DNA from: an uncultured Victivallaceae bacterium
Lineage (GTDB): Bacteria; Verrucomicrobiota; Lentisphaeria; Victivallales; Victivallaceae
DNA length: 6,117 nucleotides
Assembly: GCA_934663655.1 (NCBI GenBank)
Contig: CAKUKT010000169.1
Coordinates: 1-6,117 of the forward strand
Direction of reading: 5' to 3'
The translations under genes were made by a program, and so were the position numbers. The notes under the pieces are model-generated. The model did no database searches. It was not told where the DNA came from and saw only the letters and a list, made by a program, of their open reading frames with translations. Below are positions 1 to 4,974 of the stretch, in pieces. The first letter of the stretch is position 1; each line of letters starts with the position of its first letter.

Positions 1-286
1 GCACTGAGGACGGGCCGTAGAGTGAATTGAGGTTTTCCGCCGCCAGCAAGATCGCGTTTTCCCGCAGCCGGAAATCGACGTTGTTGCCGTAATTGGCGTA
101 CAGCTGGCTGAAATTGATCAGATAGATATCCCGTCGCTGCCGTCCTTCGATCCGCGAATAGGCCCGGCAGCCGGTGTAGTCGGCGATTTCCGGCCGCCGG
201 AGAAAGGCGGAGAACTCCTCCGCCATCGCCGTTCCCGCCGTTCCCGCGACCAGGGTTATCGCCATGAGTTTTCCGACGAATTTCAC
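1..286 (-). CDS. Exported protein of unknown function (3' end beyond the window)
   Basis: This open frame starts at GTG 286-284 and runs without a stop to the left edge, giving 95 visible residues. The start is chosen because it begins a textbook Sec signal peptide: MKFVGKLMAI, a hydrophobic run LVAGTAGTA, then an AMA cleavage site before EEFSAF (about residue 22). An in-frame ATG at 265 would remove the positively charged n-region. The GTG overlaps the TGA of the preceding gene by 4 bp (GTGA), so the two are probably translationally coupled and co-transcribed. The mature part begins with residues such as RRPEIADYTGCRAYSR and later NYGNNVDFRLRENAIL; I recognise no family in it. Being last in the visible operon after a glycosidase-like exported protein, it may act on or bind the same glycan, but that is inference only. 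Confidence 0.72.
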   Translation of the reverse strand, partial: MKFVGKLMAITLVAGTAGTAMAEEFSAFLRRPEIADYTGCRAYSRIEGRQRRDIYLINFSQLYANYGNNVDFRLRENAILLAAENLNSLYGPSSV

Positions 287-2016
287 TTCTCTGCCCCGGC
301 GCCGGTGTAGGCGCTGATCATGTCGAGAAGCGGTTTACCCAGTTCAACCGTCCCATAGTATTCGATCTCGTCCAGCCCCGGGATTTTCGCCAGTTCGGTC
401 GCCTCCAGCACCTTCGGGCGACGTCCGGTCTCCACGCAGCGGTGAATCCCCAGCCAGATATCCCGGCCGCCGGTGATCTCATCGGTGAAGTAGTCCGAAA
501 AATCTTCGTACATCACCACTCCCGAGACCGTACCGTTCCTGATCAGCCGTTCGTAGGGCCAGATCAGCGAACCCATATTGGTGCGTCCGTAGTTCGCCGA
601 AAATTCCCGGTCACCCGGCCGCCAGCCGAAAATATGCAGCGGCCGGTCGCCGATCAGCTTTTTGCATCCCTCGGCGTATTCGGCGAACCCGAGTGCGCGC
701 TCTTCGACGATGCGTTCGAGCGGAAGTTCATCGCGCCAGATATCTTTCCCGGTTTTGTCGAGCAGCCGTTCCCGCAGCGCGGGATGGTAGCTGAACCGAT
801 CGGGATTGTCCCCGTCGCTGTGGCAGTTCAGCGTCAGGCTGTAGCCGTCAAACGGGTAGCGGGCCAGTTCGCTGAACTTGTCAAGTTTGTGCTGCATCGC
901 CACCGGATCACAGAACTCCACCACCCCGATCAAATGATTATGACCGCCGAACTCTCCGGCGAAAAAGCCGATCTGAACCTGACCGTGATCCACCGCTATC
1001 GACGGCATCGACGTGAAATCCAGACCTGTCGTTTCCTGAAAACCCTCCGGCTGACGTACGGAATCACCGCCCGCGGGCGTTTTATACCCCCAGTATGAGG
1101 TGATCTTTTCCCCTTCGATATTGTAAACCTCGCCGGCGGTGTAGTGCCCCTTGAGCGCCAGCGTGTAGAGGCGCGAACGGTCATATTCGGTCCGGGGCGC
1201 GATCTTCACGTAAGGAGCGGATATCGACAACCCCGAGAGGATCAGCCGGTTGCGGCCCTCGGCAGTACGTTCCGGCAGGAACTCAAATTCCTTGTCGTAA
1301 CGCTGGTAGTGGCGATTGTCGTAACTGTAATAAAGATCGATGTCCTCGCGGGAGAAACGGATCGGCGGACGGTCAGCGCGATATCCTTCAAAGATGATCT
1401 TTCCAATCGGCAGCCGCTGGGAACGGAAATTGGTCTCCGCCAGTTTCGTGAAATCAAACGGCTTCGCCGTCGCCCAGCAACCCGGATGGGTGCGGAAAAA
1501 GGGATCCATCAGTGGATAACCGTTGGTTCGTTGAAAATCGCGCTTCTCCTTTTCCGGGATCCCCTCTTCGCTGTAGGGAGGGCCGCCGCCTTCGTCGGTG
1601 ACGTTTTCCCAGCACCACACCAGCATGCCGTACTTGTGCCCCAGGCGAATGGTTTCAGCGACCGGGTCGTAATGTTTGAGCGTCTCAATCAGCCGCGCCG
1701 CCCTCTTGTCGCCGTAATGCCACGCTCCACGCTCACCGTACTGCAGTGTGTAGTCGGATTTGTAAAACGTGAGACCGATGATGTTGGTCCGCAGATTGAG
1801 GCGGGTGATTCCCGCCTCGGCGAAAGTGCGGATGCGCGCCTCGTAATCCTCCAGCGGATAATATCCGGTCGGGCTGGTGGACTGGAACGCCATATCCAGA
1901 AAATCGATGGTCGCACTGACTTCCGGACGTTTTTCAGTATCGACGGCGGCGGCGCAGACAGATATCATCGACAGAAACATGGTCAGAAAAAAACGGCGAT
2001 TATGTACTTTTTTCAT
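283..2016 (-). CDS. Exported glycoside-hydrolase-like protein (probable TIM barrel with inserted beta domain)
   Basis: This 577-residue protein is read from ATG 2016. That start gives a clean signal peptide: basic MKKVHNRR, hydrophobic core FFLTMFLSMISV, cleavage near CAAA/VD. An in-frame TTG at 2037 overlaps the previous stop but would only add seven residues before the signal. The residue before the Cys is Val, so there is no proper lipobox and the protein is probably periplasmic or secreted. Residues about 34-190 look like the first half of a TIM barrel (AGITRLNLRTNIIG; GMLVWCWENVT). Residues about 195-330 look like an inserted beta-rich domain (DIDLYYSYDNRHYQRYD). Residues about 365-570 resume barrel-like segments (YPFDGYSLTLNCHSDGD; RPLHIFGWRPGD; GVVMYEDF). 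E137 and E504 are candidate acidic catalytic residues. The layout recalls GHL10/DUF187-type glycosidase-like proteins, but I cannot assign a CAZy family or substrate. It is third in the regulator-prepilin operon. Confidence 0.75.
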   Translation of the reverse strand: MKKVHNRRFFLTMFLSMISVCAAAVDTEKRPEVSATIDFLDMAFQSTSPTGYYPLEDYEARIRTFAEAGITRLNLRTNIIGLTFYKSDYTLQYGERGAWHYGDKRAARLIETLKHYDPVAETIRLGHKYGMLVWCWENVTDEGGGPPYSEEGIPEKEKRDFQRTNGYPLMDPFFRTHPGCWATAKPFDFTKLAETNFRSQRLPIGKIIFEGYRADRPPIRFSREDIDLYYSYDNRHYQRYDKEFEFLPERTAEGRNRLILSGLSISAPYVKIAPRTEYDRSRLYTLALKGHYTAGEVYNIEGEKITSYWGYKTPAGGDSVRQPEGFQETTGLDFTSMPSIAVDHGQVQIGFFAGEFGGHNHLIGVVEFCDPVAMQHKLDKFSELARYPFDGYSLTLNCHSDGDNPDRFSYHPALRERLLDKTGKDIWRDELPLERIVEERALGFAEYAEGCKKLIGDRPLHIFGWRPGDREFSANYGRTNMGSLIWPYERLIRNGTVSGVVMYEDFSDYFTDEITGGRDIWLGIHRCVETGRRPKVLEATELAKIPGLDEIEYYGTVELGKPLLDMISAYTGAGAEK

Positions 2017-2033
2017 TATGTTACATCCAATTC

Positions 2034-2909
2034 TCAATAGGTGAAATAGGTATAGGCTCCCGGCGCGTCATTGTAGAAGTAGAACCAGTTCTTGTTGGTG
2101 ACATGATTGTAGTCGCGTGTGTTGTAGCGATAGCAGTCCGCGTAGAACTGCGCCGGAGTCAGCGCCGCGGTGTGTCCGTCGGCGAAGGCGATGGAAATCC
2201 GGCCGCTGTGCCGGGCCGAAGGGGCGGCGAAGTTCAGCCAGGAACGATCCAGCGCATGGCACTGCCGTTGCGGGACGTTGCTGGAGTTGCCCCAGTTGTC
2301 GAAGATTATCCCCACCGTCGAGGCGTTCACGATCGGCTTGGTATTGAGGTAGGCGTGAGTGAGCGTTCCCGTCGCCGGACCGACATAGATCGGGCGGTAA
2401 TACATCGTCTGGCTGAGATCACTGCCGATGTTGCGCGAATACATTCCATAACCGTAATAGATTTCGCCGTCGCCTCCGGTCTGACTGCTCTCTCCCGGCC
2501 GGGACGGACAGCAGAAAAGCGACGGTGTCGACGTGGTATACTTGAAACTGATCAACGCTCCCATCCAGGTGGATCTGCCGGTTGCCGGATCATCCGCGCT
2601 TTTGTTCTTGTTGACCATCGCAATCAGACCGTCGGAGTCGCCCGCGTACATCTGCTGCGCCTGAACACACTGTTTGAGATTGGAAAGGCAATTGCTCGCC
2701 TTGGCCGCTTCCCGCGCCTTCGACAGCGCCGGCATCAGCATCGCCGCCAGAATGGCGATGATCGCGATCACCACCAGCAGTTCGATCAGGGTAAATCCTG
2801 CCGTTGCGACCGTCACTCCGCCGAAACGGTCGTTTTTCTCCTCCATCGGATTGCTGTTTTCCGACGCCATGGCTCTCACATTCAGAAAGACACAAAGTTT
2901 TTCCAACAT
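2034..2909 (-). CDS. Prepilin-type N-terminal cleavage/methylation domain protein with H-X9-DG C-terminal motif
   Basis: This is a 291-residue type II pseudopilin-like protein. The class III signal has G38 followed by [20 protein letters not shown], with the conserved Glu at +5 (E43), and is normally cleaved and N-methylated by a PilD-type peptidase. The long hydrophobic helix continues into [18 protein letters not shown], typical of Planctomycetes/Lentisphaerae members. Near the C-terminus H234 and D244-G245 form an exact H-X9-DG motif, which is diagnostic of this prepilin-like group. The last 20 residues are very rich in Tyr and Phe. ATG 2909 is preferred because GAGG (2921-2918) lies 8 nt upstream, inside the end of the regulator gene. 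ATGs at 2870 and 2846 would give shorter, more usual leaders (25 or 17 residues) but lack as good a Shine-Dalgarno. The gene starts 3 nt after the regulator stop. The family's role is unproven; surface attachment or glycan capture is often supposed. Confidence 0.93.
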   Translation of the reverse strand: MLEKLCVFLNVRAMASENSNPMEEKNDRFGGVTVATAGFTLIELLVVIAIIAILAAMLMPALSKAREAAKASNCLSNLKQCVQAQQMYAGDSDGLIAMVNKNKSADDPATGRSTWMGALISFKYTTSTPSLFCCPSRPGESSQTGGDGEIYYGYGMYSRNIGSDLSQTMYYRPIYVGPATGTLTHAYLNTKPIVNASTVGIIFDNWGNSSNVPQRQCHALDRSWLNFAAPSARHSGRISIAFADGHTAALTPAQFYADCYRYNTRDYNHVTNKNWFYFYNDAPGAYTYFTY

Positions 2910-2912
2910 TTC

Positions 2913-3785
2913 TCAATCCTCGTTTTGATGGTTCGGGAACTCTGAATCAATCATTATCGGAGCTGCGGTATCCAGATAACTGAAAACGGAACTCTGTTTA
3001 CGGGATTCGCGCTTCCCGGTCCCGGAGAACTCGCTGAGTCTGGCGCCGCGTCCGAAAAGTTCGGTCATTCTGCCGAGCATTTTCAGCTGTACTCCGACAT
3101 GCGCATGGGCGAGTCGTTCCGCCTCGGCGGCGTTGCCATCCCGGATGGCCTGGAAAATCGCCCCGTGTTCTTCGCAACCACGCTTTTCGCTCCAGGGCAG
3201 CATTGTTTCCGGCGAATTACCGGCACCGTCGATGTTTTTGCACAGATGAAAAGCGCTCTGATAATTGCGGAGAGCAAACGACGAACCGCAGATCTTGAGC
3301 AGCACCAGCACGTAGCAGAGTATGGCCGGGCTGCGGAATTTGTCATTGCCGGAACTCCGCAGCAGTTCCAGATGAAACGCCATATCCAGCGAAGCGAACC
3401 GGACGTGATCTCCCGCGTCGGCGGCCCGTTCCGCTTCGGAAATGATGTGCTCCAGCCGGGCGATCGCCTCCGCCGAACCCGTTTGCGCCAGCTTACGGGC
3501 CGCCACTGATTCGCAACCGTCGCGCAGTTCCTCAAGATCCAGCAGATCGCCAAGTGTGAAATCGCGGATGCGGAAGCCGCAGAAGGAGACATACTCAACG
3601 ATTCCCCAACCCACCGCCTGACACAACGCTTCGCGCATTGCCCGGCGGTTCACGCCGAATTCCTGCGCCAGTACTGATTCCTTAAGCGGTTCGCCATTTC
3701 GCAGTCGCCCCTCCATGAACTTGCGGAACAACTTTTCCTGAGCCTCAAGAAAAACCGGTGCGTGTAGATCCATGTTGTTGTTCAT
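2913..3785 (-). CDS. GntR-family transcriptional regulator, FadR/FCD subfamily
   Basis: This is a 290-residue cytoplasmic DNA-binding protein. The N-terminal winged helix-turn-helix covers about residues 12-75, with the HTH core around LKESVLAQEFGVNRRAMREAL (34-54). Residues about 80-235 are an alpha-helical FCD ligand-binding domain. D134 and H138 in DMAFH, H207 in EEHGAIFQAI, and H227/H229 in AHAH match the usual Asp/His metal-site positions, so a sugar acid or other carboxylate effector is plausible. ATG 3785 is chosen because GAGG (3795-3792) sits 6 nt upstream. A GTG at 3842 in the same frame falls inside the putative operator and -35/-10 region and is rejected. A tail of about 50 residues after the FCD domain is unusual and basic in part (GKRESRKQ). 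The gene leads an operon with the prepilin and glycosidase-like genes and probably represses it through the palindromes just upstream. Confidence 0.93.
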   Translation of the reverse strand: MNNNMDLHAPVFLEAQEKLFRKFMEGRLRNGEPLKESVLAQEFGVNRRAMREALCQAVGWGIVEYVSFCGFRIRDFTLGDLLDLEELRDGCESVAARKLAQTGSAEAIARLEHIISEAERAADAGDHVRFASLDMAFHLELLRSSGNDKFRSPAILCYVLVLLKICGSSFALRNYQSAFHLCKNIDGAGNSPETMLPWSEKRGCEEHGAIFQAIRDGNAAEAERLAHAHVGVQLKMLGRMTELFGRGARLSEFSGTGKRESRKQSSVFSYLDTAAPIMIDSEFPNHQNED

Positions 3786-3791
3786 CACTGA

Positions 3792-3795
3792 CCTC
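3792..3795 (-). promoter_or_regulatory. Shine-Dalgarno of the GntR regulator
   Basis: GAGG on the minus strand lies 6 nt before ATG 3785. It decides the start of the regulator at 3785 instead of the longer GTG-initiated frame from 3842. Confidence 0.75.
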
Positions 3796-3821
3796 AATAT
3801 TACAAAGTGCTTTCCATCATT

Positions 3822-3849
3822 AATATATTGCGGATTGTGCACAATTCAA
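3822..3849 (-). promoter_or_regulatory. Putative sigma-70-type promoter of the regulator-prepilin-glycosidase operon
   Basis: On the minus strand a -35-like TTGAAT (3849-3844) is followed after 16 bp by a -10-like TATATT (3827-3822). Transcription would start near 3815, giving a leader of roughly 30 nt before ATG 3785. The surrounding DNA is markedly more AT-rich than the rest of the window. The perfect dyad 3834-3845 fills most of the spacer, as expected of a repressible promoter. The boxes are read by eye and their fit to this organism's sigma factor is assumed. Confidence 0.55.
3834..3845. promoter_or_regulatory. Probable GntR/FCD operator, perfect 12-bp palindrome
   Basis: ATTGTGCACAAT is its own reverse complement. 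Its core TTGTGCACAA resembles the short TTGT..ACAA dyads bound by many FadR/FCD-type GntR regulators. It lies between the proposed -35 and -10 boxes and 49 bp upstream of the regulator start, so autorepression is the likely role. A second near-identical copy lies 18 bp further upstream. Confidence 0.68.
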
Positions 3850-3851
3850 AT

Positions 3852-3863
3852 ATTGAGCACAAT
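3852..3863. promoter_or_regulatory. Second probable operator, imperfect copy of the palindrome
   Basis: On the minus strand this reads ATTGTGCTCAAT. It differs from the perfect dyad at 3834-3845 at a single base and has the same orientation and an 18-bp centre-to-centre spacing. It lies just upstream of the proposed -35 box. Two sites on about the same helical face (a little under two turns) would fit cooperative binding by a dimeric GntR protein. Confidence 0.58.
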
Positions 3864-3995
3864 TTTTCTGCAATTTTTTATAACAGCTTAAAAACCAAAC
3901 AATTGGGTGGATTGAAAATCAGATTTTCGGACGGAACTACCCGCAAAAGCGACACCGGTTTTCCCCGCCGGCTTTTCCCATTCCGGACGGCGCTG

Positions 3996-4039
3996 AAAAA
4001 AAACGACCGGGAAGCGGGTATTTTCCCGACCTCCCGGTC
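3996..4039 (-). terminator. Strong rho-independent terminator of the dehydratase-SDR operon
   Basis: Read on the minus strand, arms GACCGGGA (4039-4032) and TCCCGGTC (4012-4005) pair perfectly over 8 bp. An inner CGGG/CCCG stem encloses an AAAATA loop. One G and then eight T residues (4003-3996) follow. It acts only for leftward transcription. It lies about 180 nt after the SDR stop, so the operon mRNA would have a long 3' untranslated region unless the weaker hairpin at 4175-4210 stops most transcripts first. Confidence 0.85.
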
Positions 4040-4040
4040 T

Positions 4041-4077
4041 CTGCGCCGGAACTGTGAATTAACGGTCCGGCTCGCAG
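4041..4077 (-). repeat. Stem-loop directly upstream of the terminator
   Basis: On the plus strand CTGCGCCGGA (4041-4050) pairs with TCCGG-CT-CGCAG (4066-4077). The stem has 10 bp with a 2-nt bulge and closes a 15-nt loop. It abuts the terminator hairpin with only one base between. In a leftward transcript the two hairpins would stack in tandem, which could stabilise the 3' end or form part of a small structured RNA. Confidence 0.5.
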
Positions 4078-4174
4078 CTCCGACCGCGTCCGGTGACGAT
4101 TACGCTGGTTGCGAATGACTACATTTTTCCGATCGTGCCGCCCGGCGCAGGCAGCCCTCCAGCAACAGCAGGAG

Positions 4175-4210
4175 AAAAAGGGGGGCTCCAAATTGCGCCT
4201 CCGTCCCCTT
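4175..4210 (-). terminator. Weak terminator-like hairpin just after the SDR stop
   Basis: On the minus strand AAGGGG (4210-4205) can pair with CCCCTT (4183-4178), with an inner GGC/GCC pairing. Five T residues (4179-4175) overlap and follow the 3' arm. It starts 9 nt after the SDR stop at 4219, the normal place for a terminator. The stem has an internal loop, so it may be only partly efficient. Confidence 0.4.
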
Positions 4211-4218
4211 GAACCATC

Positions 4219-4974
4219 TCAATGGAAGTTCATTCCTCCATTCACATCTATCACCGCTCCGGTGATGTAGCGTCCGCCCTCACCGGCGAGAAACGCCGCC
4301 GTCAGCCCGACATCGCGCACCGTTCCCAGCCCGAGCGGGATCCCCGCCGCCAGCTTGTCCACTTCCTCGCGTCCATGGGTCTGAAGCAGCAGTTCGGTTT
4401 CGATGATTCCGGGTGCAATCGCGTTCACGGTGACCCCGAACGGCGCGGCGGTCCGGGCCAGCGTGCGGGTAAAGGCGACGATTCCGCCCTTGCTCGCCGC
4501 ATAGTGCACGTGCCCGAACAGAGCCCCGCGGAATGCGACAATCGAGGTGAGGTTGATGATGCGTCCCGAACGTTCCCCGCGCATCAGTTCCAGCGCCGCA
4601 CGCGAACAGAGAAACACGCTCTTGAGATTGGTTCTCAGAATGAACTCCCAATCCTCCTCGCTGGTCTCAAAGATATCCTGGGATTTCGTCGTTCCGGCGT
4701 TGTTGACCAGAATGTCGAGCCGGCCGAACTCCGTTTCGATCCGGCTGAATATCCGCTCGACCTCCTCCCGCCGGGAAACATCCCCCTGCAAAGAACAACA
4801 ATTGCTACCGTGGCGGCGAAGTTCCGCGCAGAGCGACTCCGCCGCCTCCGCGTTCCGGCGGTAATTGACGATCACCGTCGCACCGTGTTCCGCCAATACG
4901 GTCGCGATTCCCCGGCCGATTCCCCGGGACGCCCCGGTTACCAGCGCGATCTTTCCCTCCAATGGTCGATTCAT
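4219..4974 (-). CDS. Short-chain dehydrogenase/reductase (FabG-like, classical SDR)
   Basis: This is a 251-residue cytoplasmic NAD(P)-dependent oxidoreductase of normal length for the classical SDR family. Visible motifs are TGASRGIG (13-20) for dinucleotide binding, D65 in GDV, NNAG (91-94), and the catalytic tetrad N116, S144, Y158 and K162 (YAASK). The C-terminus has the usual YITGAVIDVNGG. Arg39-Arg40 after the second beta strand suggest NADP(H) preference. ATG 4974 is chosen because it overlaps the dehydratase stop as ATGA and has GGAG (4988-4985) 10 nt upstream; the frame extends further upstream only as a shadow inside the dehydratase gene. Sequence alone resembles 3-oxoacyl-ACP reductase, but coupling to a sugar-acid dehydratase favours a sugar, sugar-acid or keto-deoxy-acid dehydrogenase. 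The exact substrate cannot be told. Confidence 0.92.
   Translation of the reverse strand: MNRPLEGKIALVTGASRGIGRGIATVLAEHGATVIVNYRRNAEAAESLCAELRRHGSNCCSLQGDVSRREEVERIFSRIETEFGRLDILVNNAGTTKSQDIFETSEEDWEFILRTNLKSVFLCSRAALELMRGERSGRIINLTSIVAFRGALFGHVHYAASKGGIVAFTRTLARTAAPFGVTVNAIAPGIIETELLLQTHGREEVDKLAAGIPLGLGTVRDVGLTAAFLAGEGGRYITGAVIDVNGGMNFH

Larger units (their letters stand above)
3786..4218. other. 433-bp intergenic region between the two operons
   Basis: No convincing gene is seen. From right to left it holds a weak terminator-like hairpin (4175-4210), about 95 nt without an obvious signal, a stem-loop (4041-4077), a strong terminator (3996-4039), and a further small hairpin (CCGCCGG at 3965-3971 against CCGGACGG at 3983-3990). 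It ends with the AT-rich operator/promoter segment (about 3786-3935). Short frames that cross it have no Shine-Dalgarno and give Cys/Arg-rich or low-complexity translations unlike a real protein. Confidence 0.7.

Noticed and set aside
1950..2016. Lipoprotein signal in the glycosidase-like protein
   Set aside because: The Cys is preceded by I-S-V; position -1 is Val and not Gly, Ala or Ser, so it does not meet the lipobox pattern.
442..2040. Long plus-strand open frames opposite the glycosidase-like gene
   Set aside because: They are antisense shadows of a high-GC gene; translations are rich in Arg, Val and His with no motif, whereas the minus-strand frame has a signal peptide and fold-like segments.
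2103..2945. Long plus-strand frame opposite the prepilin gene
   Set aside because: Antisense shadow; the minus-strand frame has the unmistakable prepilin signature and H-X9-DG motif.
3786..3842. GTG start at 3842 for the GntR regulator
   Set aside because: It lies within the palindromic operator, upstream of the proposed -10, and no Shine-Dalgarno precedes it; ATG 3785 has GAGG at good spacing.
3807..4118. Plus-strand 103-codon frame crossing the promoter and terminator
   Set aside because: It spans the operators, the T-tract and hairpins; no ribosome binding site and no protein-like composition.
3937..4191. Minus-strand 84-codon frame in the intergenic region
   Set aside because: It runs through both terminator hairpins, has no Shine-Dalgarno, and its translation is Cys/Arg/His-rich with no recognisable domain.
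4122..4217. Small minus-strand peptide frame starting MVQGDGG just after the SDR stop
   Set aside because: About 31 codons, lacks a Shine-Dalgarno, and coincides with the weak terminator hairpin; more likely chance.
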